Shown here one piece after another: positions 1 through 7,925 of a DNA stretch of 44,698 nucleotides. Made by a program: the position numbers and the translations under genes. The notes below the pieces were generated by a model that had not been told where the DNA came from, did no database searches, and saw only the letters and a program-made list of their open reading frames with translations. The DNA lies in the NCBI GenBank assembly GCA_964412115.1, contig CAYPMM010000004.1:1-44698 (forward strand). Direction: 5' to 3'. Numbering within the stretch: position 1 is the first letter of the stretch; every line of letters begins with the position of its first letter. The stretch is from HO2-45-28 sp964412115 (lineage in GTDB: Bacteria > Patescibacteriota > Minisyncoccia > HO2-45-28).

Positions 1-491
1 GCCGCCTCCCAGGTCTGCCCGGCGTCGTGCTCTCCGTCAGACATAAGGCAATAAACGATGTTTTTCCTGCCGTCCATCCGAAGCGCGATGGCCATGCCGA
101 CTGCTTGCGAAAGGCCTGAGCCCAAAGGGCCGGATGTAGTTTCAAGTCCAGGAAGAGAAGTGCGATGAGGATGCCCTTGCAAACGAGTTCCTAATTTACG
201 CAAAGTTTTAGTTTCCTTTACCGGAAAATATCCGGCGTGCGCCAGTGTGGCATATTGCACCGGACAGATATGGCCGTTTGATAAAACCAATCTGTCTCGT
301 TCTGCCCAATCCGGCTTTTTCGGGTCATGTTTCAAAACATGAAAATACATCAGCGTGAAAATATCCGCCATACCCAAAGGACCCGCCGAATGTCCGGACC
401 CCGCTTCAATCAATGACTCAATTAAAGTTTGGCGAATCTCATTCGCCTTTTTTTCTAAAAACTTAACCTTGTCCTCGTGTAAATGGCTCAT
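1..491 (-). CDS. tkt: Transketolase N-terminal part (partial)
   Basis: Thiamine-diphosphate-binding part of transketolase, which moves two-carbon units between sugar phosphates in the non-oxidative pentose phosphate pathway. The ATG at 491 overlaps the rpe stop as ATGA, so it is probably translationally coupled. The 163 visible residues contain SGHSAGPLGMADI near 32-44, LSNGHICPVQYA, GHPHRTSLPGLETTSGPLG and SDGEHDAGQTWEA. The last is the TPP motif, with Ser where GDG is usual. The frame is still open at base 1, so it cannot be told whether this is a split subunit or a full-length enzyme. The family assignment is firm. Confidence 0.93.
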   Translation of the reverse strand, partial: MSHLHEDKVKFLEKKANEIRQTLIESLIEAGSGHSAGPLGMADIFTLMYFHVLKHDPKKPDWAERDRLVLSNGHICPVQYATLAHAGYFPVKETKTLRKLGTRLQGHPHRTSLPGLETTSGPLGSGLSQAVGMAIALRMDGRKNIVYCLMSDGEHDAGQTWEA

Positions 492-1141
492 TTTATTGCG
501 TCCGCCAGCTGGCGGATCGATTTTTTAATGTCTGTTTGTTTAAATATTGCTGATGCGGCGATAATATGGTCCGCGCCTGCTTCGGCAAGCTCATGAACAT
601 TTTCGAGCGTCACTCCGCCGTCAATTCCTATTATACACTCCGGACACATTCGGCGTAAGACGCGGACTTTTCCCGCGGTTTCCGGAAGCATGCCCTGCCC
701 CGAAGCGCCCGGATGCACGCCTAAAATCAAGAAGGAATTCGCTTTGCCGAAAAACGGCTCTAATTTCTCACTCGGAGTTTCCGGATTTATAGCAATCCCC
801 GCTTCCCTGCCGGAGCCCTTAATTTTTTCTAAAACCAGCTCGGGATCATGCGCCGCTTCCAGATGAAAGATAATTCTTTTCACTGGCGTAAAAAGCCAGT
901 CGTCAACACGCCTATCCACATCGGCAATCATAAGATGCATTTCAATATTCAGCTTTGTTTCAAGCCCGACTAAGTCCCTCGGCTCATGCCAAACCGTCGT
1001 CGGGGTGAAAGTGCCGTCAGAAACATCAATTGAAAAATCAGTTACGCCGAATTCGCGAGCGACCTCTTCAATTCGTCTTAATTTGCTGACTATTTCTTCA
1101 AAAGACGCGTCATTCGCGTTTGGTATTAATTTTACCCGCAT
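488..1141 (-). CDS. rpe: Ribulose-phosphate 3-epimerase family protein
   Basis: TIM-barrel enzyme of 217 residues, usual length for Rpe, which interconverts ribulose-5-P and xylulose-5-P. Visible motifs are DVSDGTF (residues 39-45), MHLMI (68-72), GVHPGASGQG (141-150) and IDGGV (173-177). Metal ligands corresponding to Asp39, His69 and Asp174 are present. The His two residues before the first Asp in classical Rpe is Ser37 here, and the first strand reads KLIPNAN rather than the usual APS form. It may be a divergent Rpe or a related sugar-phosphate epimerase. It lies upstream of transketolase, which supports the pathway role. A TATACT box 6 bases before the ATG and no Shine-Dalgarno site suggest a leaderless message. 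Confidence 0.85.
   Translation of the reverse strand: MRVKLIPNANDASFEEIVSKLRRIEEVAREFGVTDFSIDVSDGTFTPTTVWHEPRDLVGLETKLNIEMHLMIADVDRRVDDWLFTPVKRIIFHLEAAHDPELVLEKIKGSGREAGIAINPETPSEKLEPFFGKANSFLILGVHPGASGQGMLPETAGKVRVLRRMCPECIIGIDGGVTLENVHELAEAGADHIIAASAIFKQTDIKKSIRQLADAIK
501..516. repeat. 16-bp perfect palindrome inside rpe
   Basis: TCCGCCAGCTGGCGGA reads the same on both strands and lies in the last codons of rpe, where it encodes RQLAD in frame. It could be a coding insertion of a short palindromic repeat or chance. Confidence 0.6.
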
Positions 1142-1147
1142 TTTTAT

Positions 1148-1153
1148 AGTATA
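1148..1153 (-). promoter_or_regulatory. -10 box of rpe, leaderless type
   Basis: TATACT on the minus strand, separated from the rpe ATG by exactly 6 bases (ATAAAA). The preceding gene ends in a terminator at 1165-1195, so rpe needs its own promoter. No clear -35 box is seen. Confidence 0.6.
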
Positions 1154-1164
1154 TCCCGAGTGTA

Positions 1165-1195
1165 AAACAAAAGAAAAAGCCCTTAAAGGGCTTTT
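1165..1195 (-). terminator. Intrinsic terminator after the small membrane gene
   Basis: Perfect 8-bp stem AAAAGCCC/GGGCTTTT with a TTTAA loop, followed on the minus strand by a T-rich tract. The stop codon of the 48-residue gene is inside the hairpin loop. Confidence 0.8.
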
Positions 1196-1329
1196 CTGTT
1201 AAATTTTCTGTTTCTCCGTTTTTCTATCAAATAACCTCCGCCAAGAGCAACAACAATCGCGAAAATCCAGTAAAAGGTTTCTAATAGCCCGCTAAGCTCA
1301 AACAAAGCGTCCATTACCGAGTCCATCAT
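1183..1329 (-). CDS. Small single-pass membrane protein (48 aa)
   Basis: Short gene of unknown function. A strong GGAGGTGA site directly precedes ATG ATG, and the first ATG overlaps the rpiB stop as ATGA. The product starts MMDSVMDALFELSG, has one hydrophobic segment (about residues 18-35, FYWIFAIVVALGGGYLI) and a basic tail EKRRNRKFNRKAL. Coupling to rpiB, the Shine-Dalgarno site and a terminator enclosing its stop argue that it is a real gene. No known domain is recognised. Confidence 0.75.
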   Translation of the reverse strand: MMDSVMDALFELSGLLETFYWIFAIVVALGGGYLIEKRRNRKFNRKAL

Positions 1330-1772
1330 TCACCTCCGTCTATTTTTTGAATCCGCCTTTTGTGGCGTTCATCACCCGAAAAACCCATATCCAACCACAA
1401 TTTTACCATATCCAGAGCCGTTTGTCCAGAGACAAACCTTGCTCCGAGCGCCAACACATTCGCGTCATTGTGCTCACGCGAAAGTTTAATTATGTCTTCC
1501 GAGCCGCCATAAAAAACAACAGCCCTCACTCCCTTGAAACGGTTTGCAACAATCGCTTCTCCCTGCCCGGAACCGCCTAAAATTATGCCTCGGCTTTCGG
1601 GGTCTTTTGCCACAGCTTCAGCGGCCGGACGAATAAAGTCGGGGTAATCGTCTTGGGCGTTTAATTCAAAAGCGCCGTGATCTTGAACCTCGTGGCCTAA
1701 ATCGGTGAGAAATTTTTTTATTTTTTCTTTAAGCTCAAAACCGGCGTGATCAGCCGCAATATGAATTCTCAT
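1326..1772 (-). CDS. rpiB: Ribose-5-phosphate isomerase B
   Basis: RpiB/LacB-family isomerase of 148 residues, interconverting ribose-5-P and ribulose-5-P. It begins MRIHIAADHAGFELKEKI, and this start is chosen because its ATG overlaps the gap stop as ATGA. Conserved features are Asp8-His9, GGSGQGEAIVANR (66-78) and SREHNDANVLALG (98-110). Where E. coli RpiB has its catalytic Cys there is Gly66, and Glu72 sits where the mycobacterial-type enzymes use Glu as the base, so it belongs to that subgroup. It lies in one transcription unit with gap, next to rpe and tkt. Confidence 0.93.
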   Translation of the reverse strand: MRIHIAADHAGFELKEKIKKFLTDLGHEVQDHGAFELNAQDDYPDFIRPAAEAVAKDPESRGIILGGSGQGEAIVANRFKGVRAVVFYGGSEDIIKLSREHNDANVLALGARFVSGQTALDMVKLWLDMGFSGDERHKRRIQKIDGGE

Positions 1773-2782
1773 AGATAGGCTTCCAAACTCGCAACATGCT
1801 TCAAAAGCATGGCGCCGTATCCCCATTCATTATCGTACCACGAAAGAACTTTTACCAAATCGCCGCCTACCACGCGAGTAAAATCCAAATCAACTATTGA
1901 GCCGTATTCTTCTCCTAAAATATCGGTGGAAACCAGGGACTCCTCGCATACCCGGAATATTCCTTTCCACTCCGGAGCTTCGGCGGCTTTTTTGAAAATA
2001 TCGTTTATTTCGTCAACCGAAGTTTTGCGCGATGCGACAAAAGTAAAATCAATCAAAGAGCCGGAAATTACCGGCACGCGCATAGCGATGCCGTCAAATT
2101 TTCCTTTCATAAAAGGAGCAGCTTTAATCACCGCCTCCGCGGCACCCGTGGAAGATGGCACGATGTTCATTGCCGCCGCTCTGCCGCGCCTGAAGTCTTT
2201 TTTAACCGGTCCGTCAACCAAGCTTTGAGTGGCCGTATACCCATGAACGGTATTCAAAACCGCTTTTTCAATTCCCGGATTTTGCATCATTATGGCCGTG
2301 ACGGGTGTAGCCGCGTTCGTGGTGCATGAGGCGTTTGATGTAATGCGGGATTTTTTTATGAATTCCGTTCCGACATTGGGAGTAAAGGTGGCGGACACAT
2401 TGTCGTCTTTTGCCGGAGCCGTAATAACCACGCGCTTAGCGCCCGCGTCTAAATGCGGACTCGCCTTTTCAAAAGAATCAAAAACACCGGTGGATTCCAC
2501 CACCACGTCTATTTTTAAATCTTTCCACGGAAGTTTGGCCGGGTCTTTCTCCTGAAAAAATCTTACGTCTTGGCCGTCAACGACAATATGGTGTTCATCG
2601 TCCTTTTTATGGCTTACCTCTTTGCCGTATTTGCCGTAGACAGAATCATATTTCAAAAGATACGCCAAATTATCAACGCTTCCCAAATCGTTGATGGCGA
2701 CAACATCAATTCCCTCGTGGCCGAAAGCCTGTCTGAAAAAAACACGGCCTATTCTGCCAAAACCATTTATGGCTACTCTCAT
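1769..2782 (-). CDS. gap: Glyceraldehyde-3-phosphate dehydrogenase
   Basis: Full-length GAPDH (337 aa) oxidising glyceraldehyde-3-P to 1,3-bisphosphoglycerate with NAD. The Rossmann motif INGFGRIGR is at 5-13, the catalytic Cys153 is in SNASCTTNAATP, and the catalytic His180 is in NTVHGYTATQ. The C-terminal SWYDNEWGYG motif is intact. It is 7 bases downstream of trxB and overlaps rpiB by 4 bases, so it is probably cotranscribed. There is no Shine-Dalgarno site. TATAAT ends 6 bases before the ATG, partly formed by the trxB stop, so an additional leaderless start is possible. Confidence 0.97.
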   Translation of the reverse strand: MRVAINGFGRIGRVFFRQAFGHEGIDVVAINDLGSVDNLAYLLKYDSVYGKYGKEVSHKKDDEHHIVVDGQDVRFFQEKDPAKLPWKDLKIDVVVESTGVFDSFEKASPHLDAGAKRVVITAPAKDDNVSATFTPNVGTEFIKKSRITSNASCTTNAATPVTAIMMQNPGIEKAVLNTVHGYTATQSLVDGPVKKDFRRGRAAAMNIVPSSTGAAEAVIKAAPFMKGKFDGIAMRVPVISGSLIDFTFVASRKTSVDEINDIFKKAAEAPEWKGIFRVCEESLVSTDILGEEYGSIVDLDFTRVVGGDLVKVLSWYDNEWGYGAMLLKHVASLEAYL

Positions 2783-2789
2783 AAAATTA

Positions 2790-3728
2790 TTATACGCTCT
2801 TTTTGTTTTTCAATAAATAATTGTAGGCCGAAAGGGCGGCTTTGACCGCGTCTCCGGCAGAAATGTTGTTTTGCTTGTACGGGTCGTCGGTAATATCGCC
2901 GGCGGCATATATTCCGGGCGTCATCGTTGAACCGGTTTTGGAATCCAAAACAACCTGTCCGTATTTATCCAATTCCACCAAACCTTTAACCATTTCCGAA
3001 TTCGGAATTGAGCCTATTTCCACAAAAACGCCGTCTACGGCCAAAGTTTTTTCCTCACCCGACTTGCGGTCTTTATATTTAAGGCCGGTTACGATTTTAT
3101 CTCCGACCACTTCAAGGGTTTCGGCGTTTAAAATTACATTTTTAAGCTTGGGATTCTTTTTTATTTCTTCTTGCGTGGAAGGATCGCCCTTTAGCGCCTC
3201 TCCGTATTCCAGAAGATAAATTTCAGAGGCGTAGGGGAAAAGATCCTGAACCGCCTCAAGTCCGGCGTTCCCTCCGCCGACAACCGCCACTTTTTTTTCG
3301 GAAAAAAGCGGCGCGTCGCAAGTGGAACAATACGCCACTCCTCTGCCTTCAAGTTCGGCTTCCCCCGGAACGCCGAGCTTCCGGCGACGAGCTCCGGCAA
3401 CCAATATGACAGTTTTGCTTTCGTAAAAATTGCCTTTGTCGGTTTCGGTCTTGAAACCGCCCCCGGCCTCGCTTACTTTAACCGCGCGCTCGGGCATTTT
3501 TATTTCAACCTCATTCGGATAGGCCCTGACGTGCGCTTCAAACTTTCTAGCCAAATCAAAACCGGAGATGGAGCGTTCCCCTATCCAATTCTGAATGTCG
3601 TCAGATACAATGGACTGCCCGCCGAAAGACTCGGTGATCAAGAGCGTTTTGAGTTTTTTTCGCGCGCTATACACCGCGGCCGCAGTTCCAGCCGGCCCTC
3701 CGCCGATGATAATTAAGTCGTAAAGCAT
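2790..3728 (-). CDS. trxB: Thioredoxin reductase-like FAD flavoprotein
   Basis: 312-residue pyridine-nucleotide-disulfide reductase of the TrxB class. The FAD motif GGGPAGTAAA is at 9-18, the redox CxxC at Cys134-Cys137 (YCSTCDAP), the second nucleotide-binding motif GGGNAGLEA at 151-159, and AAGDITDD in the C-terminal FAD region. The NADPH-recognition motif HRRxxxR of classical TrxB is absent; that stretch reads LLEYGEALKGD. The electron donor may therefore not be NADPH. It follows a DsbA-like gene by 5 bases, consistent with a thiol redox role. Confidence 0.9.
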   Translation of the reverse strand: MLYDLIIIGGGPAGTAAAVYSARKKLKTLLITESFGGQSIVSDDIQNWIGERSISGFDLARKFEAHVRAYPNEVEIKMPERAVKVSEAGGGFKTETDKGNFYESKTVILVAGARRRKLGVPGEAELEGRGVAYCSTCDAPLFSEKKVAVVGGGNAGLEAVQDLFPYASEIYLLEYGEALKGDPSTQEEIKKNPKLKNVILNAETLEVVGDKIVTGLKYKDRKSGEEKTLAVDGVFVEIGSIPNSEMVKGLVELDKYGQVVLDSKTGSTMTPGIYAAGDITDDPYKQNNISAGDAVKAALSAYNYLLKNKKSV

Positions 3729-3733
3729 GGATC

Positions 3734-4432
3734 TTATTTTAAAGCATCTTGAATCACGGCTTCAAACTGAGCGAATGGCAGAGCGCCGGTAACATGCGTG
3801 CCGTTTACGAAAGATGACGGCGTACCGTCAACGCCCAACTGCCTGCCGAGCTCGGTTTCATTTTCAACCGCCGATAAATATTTTTGTGAATCAAGACAAG
3901 TATTGAATTGGCCGGTATCGAGGTTTAAGGAGCGCGCGAAATTTTTGAGGTTTGAAACGGAAAACGCTCTTTGATTTTCGCCGTTTTGATGCTCAAAAAG
4001 ATAATTGTGATATTCCCAAAACTTGCCCTGCTCTCCGGCGCATCTGGCGGCCACGGCGGCATCCAACGATTCCTCGCCCAAAAAAGCAAAATCGCGCCAG
4101 ATGAATTTGACCTGTCCGGTTTTTACATATTTATCTATAAGCTGTTTTTCGGTCGCGGCGTAAAACCTTCCGCAAAAGGGACATTGAAAATCGCCGAATT
4201 CAATAAATGTCACGGGAGCATCCGGACTGCCCAAAACCTGGTCGCCCTCAACGACACCCAAAAGAGCCGCCGCCTCTCCGGCCGCTCCAAATTGGGTTTC
4301 GGGACCCTGTTTTGTAACCGCGATCTTGCCGCCAAAATCAACTCCGCCGGCATACATGACCGCCGCGGCAATTATCGCGCCTGCCACTATAATTGAGGCC
4401 GGAATTAGATAAGCCTGATTTTTATCGTCCAT
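3734..4432 (-). CDS. Membrane-anchored DsbA-family thioredoxin-fold protein
   Basis: Exported thiol-disulfide protein of 232 residues. One N-terminal membrane segment (about 9-28) is followed by a DsbA-like domain with FGDFQCPFCGRF (active site Cys84-Cys87) and cis-Pro205 in GTPSSFV. The start MDDKNQAYL is taken at 4432; upstream in-frame codons would overlap the next gene. TATAAT lies 4 bases before this ATG. Two further Cys (131, 179) are present. Likely outside the membrane, oxidising or isomerising disulfides. Family firm, substrate unknown. Confidence 0.9.
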   Translation of the reverse strand: MDDKNQAYLIPASIIVAGAIIAAAVMYAGGVDFGGKIAVTKQGPETQFGAAGEAAALLGVVEGDQVLGSPDAPVTFIEFGDFQCPFCGRFYAATEKQLIDKYVKTGQVKFIWRDFAFLGEESLDAAVAARCAGEQGKFWEYHNYLFEHQNGENQRAFSVSNLKNFARSLNLDTGQFNTCLDSQKYLSAVENETELGRQLGVDGTPSSFVNGTHVTGALPFAQFEAVIQDALK

Positions 4433-4457
4433 GGAAATTATAGTAACGCAGATTTGT

Positions 4458-5144
4458 TTATTGCACCAATCTGCCGACGTAAGAACAAGACGCGGTAATA
4501 AGATTTGAGCATGAGTCCTCCGTCCTGTATTGGCAGGTGCTTTGGGTTGTAATCTGCGCGTTACAGGTATTAAAAGCTTGGGAACAACTATCAATTGACG
4601 GAGGAGGACAAAGATAAACATTTGAACCGATATTCACAGGACCCGGAGGACCTTGAGGGCCGGTAGCTCCGGTAGCGCCAGTGGCTCCGGTTGATCCGGC
4701 AGGCCCTTGCGGACCGGTAGCGCCAGTGGCTCCGGTTGATCCGGCAGGCCCTTGCGGACCGGTATAATCAACCCAAGCAGAACCATTGCAGGTAAAATGC
4801 TTGTTTGAAGTGCCGTTGAAATAAAGAAATCCTTTGGTGGAAGAATCGCAGGCAAACGGCTGGGACTGCGGAATAAGCTTAACCGCGTAAGCGTATGCCT
4901 GCCAAAACACGGAATTCCCTCCGGGGTCTGCGTAATATCCGGGCTGGTCTTGGTCTTCAAACCATGTGAAATTAAGCTTTCCTGTTTTGGTCTGGGTCGT
5001 GGCCGACGTGTTGAGAGGCGCTGAAACATTTCCCGCAGGCGGGGCTGAAGACGGCTCGGTAAAAGCGCTGGCGATAAAGGTTACGGCCACGACAACCGCA
5101 ACGCCGACAACTATTTGCGTTATTTTTTTAGAATATTCTTTCAT
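4458..5144 (-). CDS. Exported collagen-like protein
   Basis: 228-residue predicted surface protein. The N-terminal hydrophobic segment (about 8-28) is followed by APPAGNVSAPLNTSATTQTK, a motif common after the leader in exported Parcubacteria proteins. A central domain precedes 14 uninterrupted Gly-X-Y triplets (129-170), rich in GPQ, GAT and GST. The C-terminal tail of about 55 residues is Cys-rich (SIDSCSQAF, STCQYRTEDSC, ASCSY). The triplets predict a collagen-type trimer; the cysteines could cross-link it. The DsbA-like gene immediately downstream could serve those cysteines, which is inference. No Shine-Dalgarno site is visible. Confidence 0.88.
   Translation of the reverse strand: MKEYSKKITQIVVGVAVVVAVTFIASAFTEPSSAPPAGNVSAPLNTSATTQTKTGKLNFTWFEDQDQPGYYADPGGNSVFWQAYAYAVKLIPQSQPFACDSSTKGFLYFNGTSNKHFTCNGSAWVDYTGPQGPAGSTGATGATGPQGPAGSTGATGATGATGPQGPPGPVNIGSNVYLCPPPSIDSCSQAFNTCNAQITTQSTCQYRTEDSCSNLITASCSYVGRLVQ
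4669..4758. repeat. Two perfect 45-bp tandem repeats
   Basis: Two identical 45-bp units (4669-4713, 4714-4758) encode five Gly-X-Y triplets each of the collagen-like protein. The identity at DNA level points to recent duplication or slippage and to length variation of the collagen stalk. Confidence 0.9.
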
Positions 5145-5166
5145 GGCAAAATTTAATTATTAAAAT

Positions 5167-5496
5167 TTATAATGGCTTAATACCTGTGGGCTGCGGAATA
5201 ACCGGTTCCAAAGGCGCTTCTTCTTTTTCAACATCTTTAGCGTCAGTCCCCAAAGGAGGTATATCGGTCGGTTTCGGAATTTCAATTTCTTTCAACGGTT
5301 TAACGTTGGTCGCCTCCGGCGCTAATTCCGGAGCGAGCGGCGGAATGTTGGTCGGCGCAGGAATATAAGACGGCCCCTGATTTTGGAAATCAAAAAAACT
5401 TCTGTAAATCACAAATCCAAGAATGGCGGCAAAAATTAAAATTACTCCCAAAACAGCAAGCCAATTATTTTTCAAAAATTCGGACGCTTCAGCCAT
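5167..5496 (-). CDS. Membrane protein with Pro-rich repeats (109 aa)
   Basis: Unknown small envelope protein. One membrane segment (about 12-31, WLAVLGVILIFAAILGFVIY) is followed by an extracytoplasmic Pro-rich tail. The tail carries four copies of a 7-residue motif: PTNIPPL, ATNVKPL, PTDIPPL and PTGIKPL. The ATG at 5496 is preferred over an in-frame GTG at 5502 because TATAAT (5503-5508) ends exactly 6 bases before it and there is no Shine-Dalgarno site. It lies between two surface-protein genes. Confidence 0.75.
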   Translation of the reverse strand: MAEASEFLKNNWLAVLGVILIFAAILGFVIYRSFFDFQNQGPSYIPAPTNIPPLAPELAPEATNVKPLKEIEIPKPTDIPPLGTDAKDVEKEEAPLEPVIPQPTGIKPL

Positions 5497-5503
5497 AAAC
5501 ACA

Positions 5504-6754
5504 TTATATCTCTTTGAAATCCGGACTTACAACTTTTGCGTTTAATTTCACGTCAACAAATCTTGTTTTTCCTCCGCCTTCGCCCCTGATTTTTATTGTG
5601 TACTCCTGCAAAACGCTTTCACGAGGCACGCCGATCCAGAAATCAGCTCCGGCGGAAAATTGCGCCGAAGTGAGCGTTAAGGACGGCGACGAACCGGAAG
5701 ATTCCTGTCCGTTGGTATTGTTTTTCAAATGATATATTGCGCCTGCCAAGCTTGGGGTTGCGACTTCAATTGAAACCGTGGTCGGAGAATTAAACCCAAA
5801 AAGCGGGGCCACCGAAATAATCGTTTCGGTCGAAGTCGCGATGGGAGACGCGGTAATACTCGCTTCAATATTATTTGAAGAGGAAAGCGAGAAGTCCTCC
5901 GGCGGAGTTTGAACATCAATCGCCTGTCTGCTTTCCGCCGCCCTTGTTCCGCGCTCAATTATGACTTTGGCGGCGTAAGAACCAACGGAGGCATAAGTAT
6001 GCGCGGCTGATTTTTGCGTATCCGTTACTCCGTCAAATTTCGCGCCGATCGCGGGGTCCGTGGGATCTCCGCAAACGCCGGTCACGACAGAAACATTTGA
6101 ACTTCCATTGTTACAATTCCACCAAAAAGTGTAGTTTATCGTGCCTTCACCTCCCTCGACCGATGCCATCAAGCTGGTATCTAAGGGCGCGAAACCGGAA
6201 GAAGGAGAAGCGGACAAAGTCGCGCCAAAAGCCGAACAAGCGTCCCCCGAGCCGCTTACTCCGTAATTTGAGCCCTTAAAGTGAATCCAGCCCGTTACAT
6301 CCGAGCCCCACGCGTATCCGTCCCAATCGCACTGGCTCACCGTAACGCCGTAATTTGAACCAGACAAAGAAATCCACCCATCCCATCCTCCGCCGTTTGC
6401 CAAAGCGCGAGCCCATCCGGTAACTTGCCCGGAATTATCGTCAAAATTCGCCTGACACGGTGCCTTAGGGCATCCGCTCAAATCATTTTGATTAAAAGTG
6501 AGCCAGCCGATATTTTCGGACCAAGCATAACCCGAAAGCCGTCCGTTTGAAGCGACCGTCACGCCGTAATTTGCTCCCCCGCCTTGATTCGTTGAATTGA
6601 AACTGATCCAGCCGATATTTTCCGACCACGCCCAGCCGGAAAGATTGTCTCCGGAACCGGCAAAAACCATTTCATCTGAAACATCAAACCCCGAAACTGC
6701 AAATATTATCAAAACGGCAAGAGCAAAAAACAAAAATAGGCGCTTTATATTCAT
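5504..6754 (-). CDS. Surface protein with AWSENIGW repeats and PKD-like domain
   Basis: Exported 416-residue protein with an N-terminal signal or anchor segment (about 5-23). Four repeats follow in the first 170 residues: SGWAWSENIGWISFN, SGYAWSENIGWLTFN, GGWDGWISLSGSNYGV and GYAWGSDVTGWIHF. Each has the Trp-rich pattern often found in Parcubacteria surface proteins. A PKD/Ig-like domain (about 180-285; FAPLDTSLMAS and AHTYASVGSYAAKVII) and a C-terminal beta-rich domain complete it. The role is probably cell-envelope architecture or adhesion. TATAAT lies 6 bases before the ATG, leaderless type. Confidence 0.88.
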   Translation of the reverse strand: MNIKRLFLFFALAVLIIFAVSGFDVSDEMVFAGSGDNLSGWAWSENIGWISFNSTNQGGGANYGVTVASNGRLSGYAWSENIGWLTFNQNDLSGCPKAPCQANFDDNSGQVTGWARALANGGGWDGWISLSGSNYGVTVSQCDWDGYAWGSDVTGWIHFKGSNYGVSGSGDACSAFGATLSASPSSGFAPLDTSLMASVEGGEGTINYTFWWNCNNGSSNVSVVTGVCGDPTDPAIGAKFDGVTDTQKSAAHTYASVGSYAAKVIIERGTRAAESRQAIDVQTPPEDFSLSSSNNIEASITASPIATSTETIISVAPLFGFNSPTTVSIEVATPSLAGAIYHLKNNTNGQESSGSSPSLTLTSAQFSAGADFWIGVPRESVLQEYTIKIRGEGGGKTRFVDVKLNAKVVSPDFKEI

Positions 6755-6773
6755 GTTTTAATTATAACAAAAA

Positions 6774-7925
6774 TTAGTTTTGAAGTTCATATGCGTCCCT
6801 GGTGTATTTATTGGACGCGTCCCAGATCATCCATGAAGTTAGGCCCGCGTCGTAAACCGCCTGCATTTGCGCCTTAATTTCTTTCTCGCCATAATTCGCG
6901 CCCAAATCAAAGTCCTGAAGCCAAGGACGAAGTTTTGACGGAGTGGAACTCGCGGCAACCAAGCGGGCAGAAGCGACTGTCATTGCCTGATTTACGATTT
7001 CGTACGGATGCAGAGCCGGATTTTTAAAATTATTAAAACCGGTCGGATAATGCGACGGATAGACCATGGGAGCGATGTGGTCAAAATAGGGGGCGGTTTT
7101 TTCCAACACCTGCCCAATATTCAAGTCGTCATAATTTACCGTGGTCATGCCGAATAAATCGGCAGATAAAGGCACACCAACATCGTTAAGCCCTGATCGC
7201 AAATAAGCAAAAAATTCTTCCATCACTTCGGCGGAAGTACTCGCCGCGTTTTTGCGGTCATATCTTATGTCGCGCATATTTCCGTCAGAAGGAAAACGGA
7301 TATAGTCAAAGTTGAGCTCGTCAAAACCGGCCCTTTCGGACGCCTTCGCGAGAAGAATCATATAATCCCAGAATTCTTTGGCCGCGGGGTCAACCCATGT
7401 TATGCCTTTGTAGTCCTTCCAGACAGAGCCGTCTTTCTTTTTCACGGCAAGTTCCGGATGAATTTTTACGAAATGGGGGTCCTGAAAAACGCTTATCCGC
7501 GCGATGACATAAATATTTTTGGAGTGAAGATAATCAATGAACTCTTTTACATCTGGTATTCTTTTTTCGGAAGCGCCGAGATTTTTAATATACGGGTCGT
7601 CGGTTTCAAAAGACACGCGCCCGCTATAGTCCTTAACGTCGATTACAACGGCGTTCAGCTCGGTGGAGTCAATAAATTTAGCCAGGTCCTCGCGCCAATA
7701 TCCAGTTCCCGCGACCCAGCTGGTCATGTAAATTGCTTTTACCGATTCGGGTGTCGGAATATGAATAACTTTTTTTTCCTGAACCAAAAACGGAGCCGCT
7801 TCCTGTTCTGAAGCGATATAAAAGGGCGGACGGACTCGGTCAAAAGCAAAAAAAAGAGATGCTATCCCGATAAATATGCCCAATGTTATTAAATACTCTT
7901 TTTGAAAACGTTTGAGGCGTCCCAT
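6774..7925 (-). CDS. Membrane-anchored glycoside hydrolase-like protein (DUF4015)
   Basis: 383 residues: an N-terminal membrane anchor (about 11-28) and a TIM-barrel domain of the putative glycoside hydrolase family DUF4015. Typical stretches are KAIYMTSW, LNAVVIDVKDYSG, IYVIARISVFQD, DELNFDYIRFPSDG and HIAPMVYPSHY. The acidic residues in FDELNFDYIRFP are candidate catalytic groups. The substrate is unknown, possibly an envelope polysaccharide. It overlaps the upstream oxidoreductase by 37 bases. TATAAT (7932-7937) ends 6 bases before the ATG, which supports this start in spite of the long overlap. Confidence 0.87.
   Translation of the reverse strand: MGRLKRFQKEYLITLGIFIGIASLFFAFDRVRPPFYIASEQEAAPFLVQEKKVIHIPTPESVKAIYMTSWVAGTGYWREDLAKFIDSTELNAVVIDVKDYSGRVSFETDDPYIKNLGASEKRIPDVKEFIDYLHSKNIYVIARISVFQDPHFVKIHPELAVKKKDGSVWKDYKGITWVDPAAKEFWDYMILLAKASERAGFDELNFDYIRFPSDGNMRDIRYDRKNAASTSAEVMEEFFAYLRSGLNDVGVPLSADLFGMTTVNYDDLNIGQVLEKTAPYFDHIAPMVYPSHYPTGFNNFKNPALHPYEIVNQAMTVASARLVAASSTPSKLRPWLQDFDLGANYGEKEIKAQMQAVYDAGLTSWMIWDASNKYTRDAYELQN

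Noticed and set aside
1769..1826. Longer rpiB start (extra 18 residues)
   Set aside because: Would lie inside gap; the ATG at 1772 gives the family N-terminus and an ATGA overlap.
4433..4621. Longer start for the DsbA-like protein
   Set aside because: The extension overlaps the collagen-like gene and has no family similarity; the membrane anchor begins at 4432.
4669..4758. Tandem repeats that could look like a CRISPR array
   Set aside because: They are in-frame collagen triplets with no spacers.
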